NCBI GenBank assembly: GCA_034675505.1
Contig: JAUCDD010000002.1
Span: forward strand, 24,119-88,118
Direction of reading: 5' to 3'
Origin: Melaminivora sp034675505
Lineage (GTDB): Bacteria; Pseudomonadota; Gammaproteobacteria; Burkholderiales; Burkholderiaceae_C
Length of the DNA: 64,000 nt
The number at the start of each line of letters is the position of its first letter. The first letter of the stretch is position 1. The notes under the pieces are model-generated. The model made no database searches. It saw only the letters and a list, made by a program, of their open reading frames with translations, and was not told the DNA's origin. The position numbers and the translations under genes are program-made. This document shows positions 49,362 to 58,717 of this stretch, in pieces.

Positions 49362-50539
49362 GGCAGGCTCCAGGCGCCCGGGTGACGGGTGGCCAGCGTC
49401 GGGATATCCTCGACGCGGGTGACGCCGGTCTGGCCCATGGCGAGGCTCAGTTCCTCGATGAACGCCCCGCCCATGTGCCGCGCGCCGATATCGCCCAGCG
49501 CGGCGAGCGACAGCATGAAGGCCCGGCCCGCCAGCACGCCCTTGGCGCCCAGCGCCAGCGCGCGCAGCACATCGACACCCGCCGTGACGCCGCTGTCCAG
49601 CATCACGGTCGCCCGCGAACCCACCGCCGCCGTCACCAACGGCAGGACATCGGCCGAGGCCGGGGCCGCGTCGAACTGCCGCCCGCCGTGGTTCGAGACG
49701 ACGAATCCGTCGATGCCCAAGGCCACGGCCTTTTCCGCATCCTCGGGGTGCATCACGCCCTTGACCATCATCGCCCGCGGCCAGCGGTCCCGCAGCCGCG
49801 CCAGCGCGTCCCAGTCGAAACCGCCGCCAACATGCTTGCCGACAAAGGCCGCCGTCACATCGCGACCGGGACCGGAATAGGGAACGATGTTGGCGAAGGT
49901 CGGGATGCCGTGCCGGGCGATGGCCATGGACCAGGGCCAGGCGACGGCGGCCTGGGCGAAAAGGCTCGCGGTCAGCCGGAAGGGCATCCCGAAGCCGTTG
50001 CGCATGTCGCGCGGCCGCTTGGTACGGGCGGGCACGTCCAGCGTCGCGGCCAGCACCTTGGCGCCCGCGCGTTCCGCCCGGTCAGCGAGGTCGAAGGTCA
50101 CGCGATGATCCTCGGCCGCCAGCGGATAGAGCTGGAACCAAGTCACATCGGGGGCGAGCGCGGCGACCGTCTCGATGGTCTCGGTCGCCAGCGTGCCGAC
50201 CATGTAAGGCAGGTTCAGCGCCTGCGCGGCCTCGGCGAAGGCGCGCGTCGCGCCCGGCCACATGATGCCGTCAAAGCCGATGGGCGCGATCCCCACGGGT
50301 GCTGCGTAGCGATGCCCGAACAGCTCGGCCGAGGGGTCCACATCCCCGACCTTCACGCCATAGCGCGGCATCACCTCGATGGATTGCAGCGCGCGGCGGT
50401 TGCGGGGCATGCCCGTCTCGTCCCCCGCGCCGCCTTGCAGGAAGTCGAAGGCAAAGCGCGGGATGCGCCAGCGCGCCCGGCGTTCCAGATCCGCCACCAT
50501 GGGGAAACGACGCCGGAGCGGGACGAGGCGCGGGTCCAT
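49358..50539 (-). CDS. FMN-dependent alpha-hydroxyacid dehydrogenase
   Basis: A 393-residue TIM-barrel flavoenzyme of the L-lactate/(S)-mandelate dehydrogenase/glycolate oxidase family. The N-terminal ARWRIPRFAFDFLQGGAGDE and APVGIAPIGFDGIMWPGATRA (in parts) are typical. The active site is GIDGFVVSNHGGRQFDAAPA, with the catalytic His and substrate-binding Arg. The FMN-phosphate site is MLDSGVTAGVDVLRALALGAKGVLAGRAF in parts. It overlaps the ThDP enzyme gene by one base (TGATG) and the FAD enzyme by four. A 2-oxoacid product would feed the neighbouring decarboxylase-like enzyme. Confidence 0.92.
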   Translation of the reverse strand: MDPRLVPLRRRFPMVADLERRARWRIPRFAFDFLQGGAGDETGMPRNRRALQSIEVMPRYGVKVGDVDPSAELFGHRYAAPVGIAPIGFDGIMWPGATRAFAEAAQALNLPYMVGTLATETIETVAALAPDVTWFQLYPLAAEDHRVTFDLADRAERAGAKVLAATLDVPARTKRPRDMRNGFGMPFRLTASLFAQAAVAWPWSMAIARHGIPTFANIVPYSGPGRDVTAAFVGKHVGGGFDWDALARLRDRWPRAMMVKGVMHPEDAEKAVALGIDGFVVSNHGGRQFDAAPASADVLPLVTAAVGSRATVMLDSGVTAGVDVLRALALGAKGVLAGRAFMLSLAALGDIGARHMGGAFIEELSLAMGQTGVTRVEDIPTLATRHPGAWSLP

Positions 50540-52239
50540 CAGTAGCTCACCACCACTTCCAGAAGCGCCTGCTGCCCGGCCCGTGTCGCGGCCAGCGCCC
50601 GCTGGATCGCGGCGGGCAGGTCGGCGCCGTCCACCACCTGCTCGGCATGGGCGCCATGCGCCCGGGCCGCCGCCGCGTGGTCGGGCATCGGCGCCAGCGA
50701 GGTGATCGGCATGGTGTTGGCCTGCGCCGCCTTGCCGTCCGGGTACATGTAGAGCGTCGAGCGGCGGACCGCGTTCCAGATGCCGTTGTTGAAGACGACC
50801 GTCAGCAGCGGCAGGCCCAGCGCGGCCGCCGTCTGGTGGCAGGCCGAAGGATTGGCGAAGAGGTAGGACCCGTCGCCCACACAGGCCACCACCTGCCGGT
50901 CCGGCGCCGCCAGTTGCGTGCCCAAGGCCGCGGTCATCCCCCAGCCGAGGCCCCCGGACAGGGGCGAGCCGAACAAAGTGTTCGGCGCGCGGAATTCCAT
51001 CACCGAGGGGTCGACGCCCAGCTCGTTGACGAAGGTGAAGCTGTCGTCGGCCGCGTCGGACAGGCATTTCGAGACATAGGCCGGGCTCATCGGCTGCCCC
51101 TGCCCGGCGGCGACGCGCTTCGCCACGCCCTCGGCCTGCTTCGCGCGGAACTCGGCCACCCGGGCGCGGCGTTCGGGATGCGCGGTGTCGGTGGCCAGCG
51201 CGTCCAGTTCCGCCTTCAGCGCGGCCAGTGTCGGCGTGATGCCCCCCGCCAGCGAGATGTCGATGGGGAAGCCCCGGTTCGGCACCGTCTGGTGCAGCGG
51301 ATCGGGGCCCAGCGCGATGATCGTGCAGTCAACCGGCGGCTCGACCGTCTCGGGGATCCACGGCACCATGGCGTTGAGCGCGACGATCACGTCGGCGTCC
51401 TTGACCCAGGGTGTCGGTTCCCGGCCCGCGTGCATCGGATGTGTCGTCGGCAGGGCCTGCCGGATCGACCAGTATTCGACGACCGGGATTGCATGGGTCT
51501 CGGCCAGCGCGGCCAGCAGATCGAAGCCCGCGAAATGGTCGGGGCTTTGCGAGATGATGACCGGGCGCCTGGCCTTGGCCAGAGCCTCGGCCGCCCGGCG
51601 GATCGCGGCGGGATCGGCGGCGCCGTAGCTGGTGGGCGCGACGTTAGTTCCCGGGCGATGCGGCGGAATCGGCTTTTCCTCGGCCAGAACCTCGCGCGGG
51701 AGGGACAGATAGACCGGCCCGCGCGGCTCGCTCATGGCGATGCTGACGGCCCGGTCCACCACCGCGCCGCCCTGCTCGGGATAGCGCAGCTCGTAATCCC
51801 ATTTCACCACCTCGCGGATCATCGCCGACTGGTCGCGCATCTCCTGCCCCCAGTGGATCGGCGAGGAACGGGACCCAAACCGGTTCCCCTCGGTCAGCGG
51901 CGTCCGGCCCGAGCACATCACCACCGGCACGCTTTCCGATCGGGCGTTGATCAGCCCCATCACCGCATTCGCCAGCCCCACGTTCACATGCACCATGACC
52001 CCGGCGGGCGAGCCCTTCATCAGATACCAGCCATGCGCCATGCCCAGCGCCACGCCCTCATGCGTGATCGTATGGACCGTGGGCAGGTCCAGCCCGCTTT
52101 CGCCCGCATTCGCATAGGCCTCGATGATCGAGGGGAAATCGGTGCCGCCATTGGCGAAGAGCACCTCGACCCCCGCGGCTTTCAGGCGGCTCAGGACATC
52201 TTCGGCCGCGGTGGTGCCGGTCGGGATCTGGTATTTCAT
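50539..52239 (-). CDS. ThDP-dependent acetolactate-synthase/2-oxoacid-decarboxylase family enzyme
   Basis: A 566-residue three-domain thiamine-diphosphate enzyme. The Pyr domain has GVEVLFANGGTDFPSIIEAY and the activating Glu in HTITHEGVALGMAHGWYL. The central domain holds PVIISQSPDHFAGFD. The PP domain has the ThDP motif GDGSYLFANPSACHQTAAALGLPLLTVVFNN in parts (GDG...NN). Family members include benzoylformate and oxalyl-CoA decarboxylases and acetolactate synthase. The company of a hydroxyacid dehydrogenase and an aldehyde dehydrogenase favours 2-oxoacid decarboxylation to an aldehyde. The ATG 52237-52239 lies seven bases after the ALDH stop. Confidence 0.88.
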   Translation of the reverse strand: MKYQIPTGTTAAEDVLSRLKAAGVEVLFANGGTDFPSIIEAYANAGESGLDLPTVHTITHEGVALGMAHGWYLMKGSPAGVMVHVNVGLANAVMGLINARSESVPVVMCSGRTPLTEGNRFGSRSSPIHWGQEMRDQSAMIREVVKWDYELRYPEQGGAVVDRAVSIAMSEPRGPVYLSLPREVLAEEKPIPPHRPGTNVAPTSYGAADPAAIRRAAEALAKARRPVIISQSPDHFAGFDLLAALAETHAIPVVEYWSIRQALPTTHPMHAGREPTPWVKDADVIVALNAMVPWIPETVEPPVDCTIIALGPDPLHQTVPNRGFPIDISLAGGITPTLAALKAELDALATDTAHPERRARVAEFRAKQAEGVAKRVAAGQGQPMSPAYVSKCLSDAADDSFTFVNELGVDPSVMEFRAPNTLFGSPLSGGLGWGMTAALGTQLAAPDRQVVACVGDGSYLFANPSACHQTAAALGLPLLTVVFNNGIWNAVRRSTLYMYPDGKAAQANTMPITSLAPMPDHAAAARAHGAHAEQVVDGADLPAAIQRALAATRAGQQALLEVVVSY

Positions 52240-52246
52240 GGCGGCC

Positions 52247-53707
52247 TCAGGTGACAGAGATGGTTCGGGTGACGAGATAGGCGTCCAGACCTTCGGTCCC
52301 GACCTCCGACCCCAGCCCGCTTTCCTTGACCCCGCCGAACGGGGTTTCGGGCATCGAGATGTTGAAGGAATTGATGCCGAACATCCCGGCCTCGATCTCG
52401 TCCGAAAGCCTGTGGATATTGGCGACCGACTGGGTGAAGGCATAGGCCGCCAGACCATAGGGCAGCGCATTGGCCTTCTGGATCGCGTCGTCGATGCCGG
52501 TGAAGCGGTTCAGCACGGCGACCGGGCCGAAGGGTTCCTCGGACATGATGCGCGCCTCGTCAGGCACATCGGCCAGCACAGTCGGCGCGTAATAGAAGCC
52601 GTCATTGCCCAGCCGCTCGCCCCCCGCCAGCAGCTTGGCGCCCTTGGCCACGGCGTCCTGCACCAGCGCCTCGATCCCGTCGCGGCGCCGCGCATGGACC
52701 AGGGGGCCCATCTGCGTATCCGCCGCCAGCCCGTCGCCGACGCGGATCTTCTTCGCCCTTTCGGCAAAGCCCGCGCAGAAGGCGTCATACGTGGCGTCCT
52801 GCACGTAGAAGCGGGTGGGCGAGACGCAGACCTGACCGGCGTTGCGGTACTTGCGGAACACGGATTGCTCCAGCGTCGCCTCGAAGGGCGCGTCGTCGAA
52901 GACCAGCACCGGCGCGTGGCCGCCCAGTTCCATGGTGGTGCGCTTCACCCCGTCGGCCGCCAGCTTGATGAGGTGCTTGCCGACCGGGACCGAGCCGGTG
53001 AACGAGATCTTCCGGATCACCGGCGAGGCGATCAGGTGCCGCGAAATCGTGTCCGGCACGCCGAAGACCACGGCGATGACGCCCGCGGGCACCCCGGCAT
53101 CGACCAGACAGCGCGCCACGGCGAGGGCCGAGGCCGGCGCCTCCTCGCCCGGTTTGTAGATCATCGGGCAGCCGGCGGCCAAGGCTGAGCCCATCTTGCG
53201 GCAGGCGTTGCCGATCGGGAAGTTCCAGGCCGAGAAGCCGGCGGCGGGGCCGACCGGCTGGCGGATCACGCTGAAACGGGTGTCGCCGAAGCGGCCCGGC
53301 GGGATGCGGCCCCAGGTGCGGCGCGCTTCCTCGGCGAACCATTCCAACTCCTCGCAGGCGACATGCAACTCGATCTTGGCCTCGCCCAGCGGTTTGCCCA
53401 TCTCCAGCGTCGCCAGCCGGGCGATGGCATCGCCCCGGTCATGCAACAGGTCGGCGGCGCGTTTCAGGATGCGGCCCCGTTCGCGCGGCGAGAGTTTGCG
53501 CCATTTGGGGAATTCCCGCTCGGCCGCGGCCAGCGCCCGGTCCAGATCCTCGGCGCTGGCATGGGGCACACGGCCGATGGCGCGGCCGGTCGCCGGATTC
53601 ACGACGGGCGTGGAAGGACGGGCATCAGCGCCGATCCATTCCCCGTCGATCAGCAGTTCCGCCTCGGTATAGCCTTGCGGCACAAGCATTTCCGCGCTGT
53701 CGGTCAT
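52247..53707 (-). CDS. NAD(P)-dependent aldehyde dehydrogenase
   Basis: A 486-residue ALDH-superfamily enzyme, closest in feel to the succinate-semialdehyde/aromatic aldehyde branch. The cofactor site is FSAWNFPIGNACRKMGSALAAGCPMIYKPGEEAP in parts; SFTGSVPVGKHLI follows. The general-base Glu is in TTMELGGHAPVLVF and the nucleophile Cys in NAGQVCVSPTRFYV. EPFGPVAVLNRF and TPFGGVKESGLGSEVG are also standard. The ATG at 53705-53707 has a GGGAGGGA ribosome site; a longer start adds ten unlikely Arg-rich residues. First gene of the operon, divergent from the molybdenum hydroxylase gene. Confidence 0.92.
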   Translation of the reverse strand: MTDSAEMLVPQGYTEAELLIDGEWIGADARPSTPVVNPATGRAIGRVPHASAEDLDRALAAAEREFPKWRKLSPRERGRILKRAADLLHDRGDAIARLATLEMGKPLGEAKIELHVACEELEWFAEEARRTWGRIPPGRFGDTRFSVIRQPVGPAAGFSAWNFPIGNACRKMGSALAAGCPMIYKPGEEAPASALAVARCLVDAGVPAGVIAVVFGVPDTISRHLIASPVIRKISFTGSVPVGKHLIKLAADGVKRTTMELGGHAPVLVFDDAPFEATLEQSVFRKYRNAGQVCVSPTRFYVQDATYDAFCAGFAERAKKIRVGDGLAADTQMGPLVHARRRDGIEALVQDAVAKGAKLLAGGERLGNDGFYYAPTVLADVPDEARIMSEEPFGPVAVLNRFTGIDDAIQKANALPYGLAAYAFTQSVANIHRLSDEIEAGMFGINSFNISMPETPFGGVKESGLGSEVGTEGLDAYLVTRTISVT

Positions 53708-53926
53708 GCGATCCCTCCCCCTGTTCCGGCCGCGCAATCGGGCCTTGCCCTCGCCCGCCGGTTCCGCTTTGATATAAGAAAGCCTGATATTGTCAACATT
53801 CGAGGACCGCCCCGTGCCCGCCTGCCAACCCTCTCAAACGGGTGCGACCCGCGACGCCCTGCGCCTGCCCCTTGTTTGTCAATGTCTAAACTGGTTCATG
53901 ATAGTCACGCAAGAAGGAGTGGCCCG
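53708..53926. promoter_or_regulatory. Divergent promoter region with repeated TTGTCAA sites
   Basis: Between the start codons of the divergent ALDH operon and the molybdenum hydroxylase gene are TTGTCAACATT (53790-53800) and TTGTCAATGTC (53876-53886). An AT-richer stretch GATATAAGAAAGCCTGATAT lies at 53771-53790. TCAACATT also occurs ahead of the second amidohydrolase gene, and a TTCAAC palindrome ahead of the Rieske gene, so a common regulator (perhaps the IclR protein at 60,329) is possible. Promoter boxes cannot be fixed with confidence. Confidence 0.45.
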
Positions 53927-56288
53927 ATGAGCGACCCGGTGACCCCCCCGAATCGCGGCAACGGCAATCGCTGGATCGGTGCCGCCCTGCCCCGGCGCGA
54001 GGATGTGCCGCTGTTGCAGGGACAGGGCCGCTATGCCGACGATCTGGCCCTGCCCGATGCCGCCTTCGCCGTCTTCGCCCGGGCACCCGTGGCCCATGCG
54101 CGGATCGCCGCGCTCGATGTCGAGGCCGCGCGGGAGGTTCCCGGCGTGCTGGCGGTGCTGACCGGCGCCGATCTGGCCGCGGCGGGCGTCGGCCCGATCC
54201 CGCACCAGATCGGCAGCGCCGACCGGGGGTCCGACATGCCGCTCAGACAGCGCGACGGATCGGCGCGGCTGAGAACCCTGCACCATCCCCTGCCGCTGGA
54301 CGCCGTGCGCTTCGCCGGAGAGGCCTATGCCTGCGTCATCGCCGAGACGCCCGATATCGCCAAGGACGCCGCCGAGCTGATCGAGGCCGAGTTCGACGAC
54401 CTGCCCGCCGTGACCGACGCGGTGAAGGCCCTCGCCCCCGAGGCACCGCAGGTCTGGCACAATGTCCCCGGCAATCTGGCGCTGGAGGCCGAACTGGGTG
54501 ACGCCGCCGCAACCGATGCCGCCTTCGCCAAGGCCGCCCATGTCGTCCGCTTCGAAAGCCACGTCAACCGCGTGACCGGCGTCCACATGGAGCCCCGCAC
54601 CGCCGCCGCGGAGTACCGGGACGGCCGCTATATCGTGCATTGTTCGGGCGGCGGTGGCGTGGTGCAGATCCGCGAGCATATCGCCGCCTCGCTGGGCGTG
54701 GGGTTGGAAGCGGTCCGCATCCTCGCCCCGCCGGATGTGGGCGGCAATTTCGGCAGCCGCAACGCGACCTACCCGGAATGGGTGGTCATCGCCCATGCCG
54801 CCCGGCTGATCGGCCGCCCGGTCAAGCACCGGGTCGAACGGCTGGAGGCCTTCGTCAGCGATTTTCAGGCCCGCGACCTGCATATCGAGGCGGAGTTGGC
54901 GCTGGACAGTGACGGCAAGTTCCTCGCGCTCCGCTGCGTCAACACCTCGAACCTCGGCGCCCATACGGTCAGCTACACACCCTTGAACAAGGGCCTGCAG
55001 CCTGATGACCGGCGTCTACCGCGTGCCGGTCGCCCATGCGGTTGGCCGCGCGGTGCTGACCAACACCCCCTCCACCATCCCCTACCGCAGCGCCGGACGG
55101 CCCGAGGCGATCTATGCCATCGAGCGGCTGGTGGATCTGGCGGCCTTGCAGACCGGCATCGACCGGGTAGAGCTGCGCCGCCGCAACATGATCCCGCGCG
55201 AGGCCTTCCCCTATCGCAACCCGTTCGGCGTGACCTATGACAGCGGCGACCATCTGGCGACGCTGGCCACCGCGCTGGAGATGGCCGATGCGGCAGGGTT
55301 CGAGGCGCGGCGGGCCGAGGCGAGGGCGCGCGGCATGTACCGGGGCCTCGGCATCGGCAATTACATCGAGGGCGCGGGCGGCTTCCCCCGCGAACGCGCC
55401 GTGGTGACAGTAGAGGAGGATCGGGTCGAGGTCGTGCTGGGCACCCAGGACACCGGCCAGGGCCACCGCACCGCCTTCGCCCAGTTGGTCGCGGGCTGGC
55501 TGGGGCTGGAGCCCGAACAGGTGGTGCTGAAGACCGGCGACACCGATCAGGTGCTGGCCGGCGGCGGCTCGCATTCCGGCCGCTCGCTGAGGTTCGGCAG
55601 CATCGTCATGGATCAGGCGGTCAAGGGCGTGCTGGCCCGCGCCAAGGCCGTCTTCGGCGCGCTGACCGGGGCCGAGGCCGAGTTCGAGGACGGCGTGTTC
55701 CGCGCGCCGGGCACCAACCTCGCCATGACGCTGTTCGAGATCGCCGCGCGCAGCCACGATCCCGCGCTGCCCGAAGATCTGCAAGGCCCGCTGACGGCGG
55801 TGGGCGACGCGGTGACGGCGGGCCTGAGTTCCCCTATGGCGCCGCAATCTGCGAGGTCGAGATCGACCCCGAGACGGGCGCCCTGACCATCCCGCGCTAC
55901 ACCTCGGTCGATGACGTCGGCCGGGCGCTGAACCCGCTGATCTTGCACGGGCAGACCCACGGCGGGATCGTGCAGGGCGTGGGGCAGGCCTGGCAGGAGG
56001 CGATCCGCTTCGACGAGGACGGCCAGCCGGTCGCCGCCAGTTTCATGGATTACGCCATGCCCCGCGCGACGGATTACCCCTCCTTCGCCACGGCGCTCAG
56101 CGAGGTCCCGCGACCAGCCACCCGATGGGCTTCCGCCCGGGGGCGAGGGCGGCACGACCCCCGCGCTCGGCGTCTTCGTCAGCGCGATTGCCGATGCTCT
56201 GGGCGAGCTCGGCGTGCATCATGTGGAAATGCCGGCAACACCGCTGGCCATCTGGGAAGCGATCGGGAGGGCACGCGATGGAGCTTAA
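53927..56288 (+). CDS. Xanthine dehydrogenase-family molybdenum-binding large subunit, frame broken four times
   Basis: A molybdopterin-containing hydroxylase large subunit (CoxL/XdhB type), about 787 residues when frames are joined. The a/b hammerhead domain starts RREDVPLLQGQGRYADDL and has VRFAGEAYACVIAETPDIAKDAAELIEAEFD in parts. MCD-binding parts include APPDVGGNFGSRNATYPEWV, VVLGTQDTGQGHRTAFAQLV, and GGGSHSGRSLRFGS. The catalytic Glu motif is GGEGGTTPALG near the C-terminus. Frame changes are needed at 55001 (+C), 55823 (-C), 56110 (-G) and 56139-56143 (-G). No small (2Fe-2S) or FAD subunit gene is adjacent. It overlaps the next gene by 11 bases. Confidence 0.83.
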
Positions 56289-56994
56289 GGTCGAAACGAA
56301 GGGCAAGGTGCTGGAGATCACGCTCTGCCGGGGCGAGGCGGGGAACGCGCTGACCGCGGGCATGACGGAGGGGATCGCCGCGGCGGTCTCGGCCCCGGCG
56401 CCGGAGGTCACGGTGATCCTGTTGAAAGCCGAGGGGCCCGATTTCTGCACCGGCCGCGCGCCGGTCATGCCGCCCAAGGACGCGCGGCTGACAGCGAATG
56501 ACCTCAGGGCAAAGATTTCGGACCCGGTGCTGGCCTTCTACGAGGCGCTGCGCTCGGCCCCGGTGCCGGTCGTGGCGCGCGTTCAGGGCCGCGCGGCGGG
56601 GGTCGGCTGCGCGCTGGCGGCGCTGGCGGATGTGGCGGTGGCGGACAAGGCGGCGGTCTTTTCGGTGCCCGAGATGAACCACGACATCGCGCCGACGCTG
56701 GTCATGGACGCGCTGGTCGACCGGGTGCCGCGGGCGGTGCTGGCCCGGCTGGTGCTGACGCGGCAGGCGGTGATGGCGGCCGAGGCGCAGGCGATGGGTC
56801 TGATCGGCGTGGTGGCCGAGGATCTGGACGCGGCGGTGGCGGGCGTGGTCGAGGGGCTCTCGGCCAATTCCCCGGCCGTGGTGCGGGCGGTGAAGGCCTT
56901 CCTCAAGCGCGCGCCCGAGGCCTCGGGGGCGACAAGGCGGGAGCTGGCGGCGTTGCTGAACGCGGCGGCGACGGCGGGAGGGCGGTTCCGGTAG
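56278..56994 (+). CDS. Enoyl-CoA hydratase/isomerase family protein
   Basis: A 238-residue crotonase-fold protein. Expected blocks are GPDFCTGRAPVMPPKDARLT (first oxyanion element, altered), PVPVVARVQGRAAGVGCALAALADVAVA in parts (second element, Gly-Cys-Ala), and FSVPEMNHDIAPTLVMDALV. In the last block the catalytic Glu position is retained in PEMNHDIAP, though the context is unusual. The early WEA-type N-terminus is short (MELKVETKGKVLEITL). It is coupled to the molybdenum hydroxylase gene by overlap, so it may act on the same CoA intermediate; activity is not assured. Confidence 0.83.
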   Translation: MELKVETKGKVLEITLCRGEAGNALTAGMTEGIAAAVSAPAPEVTVILLKAEGPDFCTGRAPVMPPKDARLTANDLRAKISDPVLAFYEALRSAPVPVVARVQGRAAGVGCALAALADVAVADKAAVFSVPEMNHDIAPTLVMDALVDRVPRAVLARLVLTRQAVMAAEAQAMGLIGVVAEDLDAAVAGVVEGLSANSPAVVRAVKAFLKRAPEASGATRRELAALLNAAATAGGRFR

Positions 56995-57002
56995 GGAGGC
57001 GC

Positions 57003-57282
57003 GAGGTGGGTTGAAAACCCACCCTACGGGGCGCGCCCCCTGTCGTTCCGAGAGGCGAGGGCGGGGATGGTGCGTGCAAGCACGCACCCTACGGATGACG
57101 ATCTGGTTGTCGCGATGAGGGCGGCGCCCGGACCGGGGGAGTGGACGAGAGGTACCCGGCCCTCGGGGGAGCCGCACCCGAATGACTGGCCCGTAGGGTG
57201 CGTGCTCGCACGCACCGATGCGACCCCGACGAAAAGGCCGCGCCCCCCACGCGCCCCGGAGGGTGGGATTTCATCCCACCAC
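57003..57282. repeat. Second cluster of the two alphaproteobacterial palindromes
   Basis: The gap has GTGGGTTGAAAACCCACCCTAC (57005-57026, given in full form with 22 bases: arms GTGGGTT/AACCCAC), GGTGCGTGCAAGCACGCACC (57070-57089), GGTGCGTGCTCGCACGCACC (57198-57217), and GTGGGATTTCATCCCACC (57264-57281). The two types and the CCTAC/GTAGG flanks match those at 47,650-47,985. No gene was seen in this 295-base gap. Confidence 0.8.
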
Positions 57283-57289
57283 GCGCGCC

Positions 57290-58268
57290 CTACATCTCCA
57301 GATCCGGCAAACTCAACGGCGCCGACAAGTCCCGCGCCCGATCCGACACCCGGATCACCTTCCGCGTGTCGAGGTCGAAATTCACCGCGATCGACTGCAT
57401 CGTGCCCCAGACCTGCCCCGTCACCGGGTCGAGCATCCAGAACACCAGCTTCTGCACCTGCCCCTCAATCCCCTGCAAGCCGCCCCGGACCTCATAGGCG
57501 TCCCCCAGACGCGGCCAGTCCAGATGCAGGATGCGGAACTCCACCACCGCCCCGCCGACCCGCGCCGGCGCCGGATCTGCGTTCTGGGCGATGATGTCGC
57601 GGAAGGGGCCGGTCAGCGAGCGGATCCCGTCCGACACTGCGCCGATGAAGTTCCATGCCCCCATCCGCCCGAAGGCATCCGCCCGGTCCGGCCCGACGAC
57701 CCCCATCGACAAGCGCTTGAGATCCTGCGCCTTTTCAGCCGACGCCACCCATTCCACCGGCCCGACCGGGGTCGAGCGCGGCACGGCCCCGTCGGGCGTC
57801 GTCACGCGGCGGGCTCCGGCCCGGGCGGCGAAACCCTCAGGCCAGGCAAGGGCCGCGCCCCTTGCAGGATGGATCTGGCGCAGGCGGATGCGGAACGTGG
57901 CCTTCACCTCGGCCTTGGCCACCTCCTCCATCACCAGCAGCACTTCGGCCCAGTCCGGCCCCGCCTCCAGCACCCCGCCCGACAGGCTCAGCGACGCGGC
58001 CTGCCGCGCCTCGCGGTGGAAGCGGATATGCATGTCCTCGACGGCGAAACTGGTCTCGGCATCGGCGCGGGTCGTGCCCGGCAGCTCAAGCCTGCGCCAG
58101 CAGCATCGCCACGCCCTCGACGGCGCGCAGCACGTAGAAGCGGGTGTTCAGATGCCCCATTCTTCGGTCGCACGTCCAGGCCGCGACACTGCCCCGCCAG
58201 ACTTCGGGTATCCACCCTTCGCCCCTCCGTTTTGGCCGCAGCCTAGGGGGCGCCCGGATATAAGGCAA
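57290..58268 (-). CDS. Hotdog acyl-CoA thioesterase-like protein, frameshifted
   Basis: Two frames join into a double-hotdog thioesterase-like protein of about 310 residues. The upstream frame gives WRGSVAAWTCDRRMGHLNTR and FYVLRAVEGVAMLLAQA. After an indel near 58,090 the other frame continues LELPGTTRADAETSFAVED, MHIRFHREARQAASLSLSGG, and on to the stop. WxCDxMGHxNxRFY is the 4-hydroxybenzoyl-CoA-thioesterase-like motif with its catalytic Asp. Second hotdog signatures are GRMGAWNFIGAVSDGIRSL and GAVVEFRILHLDWPRLGD. The true start is unclear: frame-continuous TTG at 58,268, or a GTG at 58,215 if another indel exists. It is convergent with the enoyl-CoA hydratase gene across the palindrome cluster. 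Confidence 0.7.
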
Positions 58269-58324
58269 GTTGATAAAGAAGCCCTTGCCCTGCCGCCCGC
58301 CGCAGGTAACAATGACGGATAGAA

Positions 58325-58339
58325 TTCAACGATGTTGAA
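58325..58339. promoter_or_regulatory. Perfect palindrome ahead of the Rieske gene, candidate operator
   Basis: TTCAACGATGTTGAA is an exact inverted repeat (6-bp arms, 3-base centre). It ends 12 bases before the Rieske ATG and just upstream of the ribosome site GGGAGG. A TTCAACATTG half-site match occurs at 62251 and TCAACATT at 53793. Position and symmetry suggest a repressor site. Confidence 0.5.
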
Positions 58340-58350
58340 CGGGAGGCAGT

Positions 58351-58717
58351 ATGCGGGAATTCCTCGTGGGCCCCGCCGAGGCGATTGCCGAGGCGGGCGG
58401 CTGGTGGTCGATTGCGACGGCGCCGAAGTCGGCGTGTTTTCCGCGTCAAGGGCCGGCTCGTCGCCTGGCACAATACTTGCCCGCACCGGCAGGGGCCGGT
58501 ATGTCAGGGCCGGATCTATGCCCGCGTCATCGAACCCGTCGCCGCCGATGGCACGACCCGGCTGCTGGCCTATGCCGAGGATGAACCGCATCTCGTCTGC
58601 CCCTGGCACGGCTACCAATTCGATCTGGAAACCGGGCGTTGTCAGGGGCGCGAGGCGATGCGCCTCAGACCCGCCAAGCTGCGCGAGGACGGGGGCGTGG
58701 TCTATGTCAGCGTCTGA
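58351..58717 (+). CDS. Rieske [2Fe-2S] ferredoxin-type protein, frame broken twice
   Basis: About 122 residues when corrected. The N-terminus MREFLVGPAEAIAE is in one frame. GGRLVVDCDGAEVGVF is in a second (one G missing near 58,392). VKGRLVAWHNTCPHRQGPVC onward is in a third (one T missing in 58,437-58,440). The cluster ligands are CPH and CPWH (THNTCPHRQG-type and HLVCPWHGYQFD), the Cys-x-His...Cys-x2-His pattern. It is a small soluble Rieske protein, as in ring-hydroxylating dioxygenase systems, but no oxygenase alpha subunit is nearby. The end overlaps the next gene by 14 bases. Confidence 0.78.
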
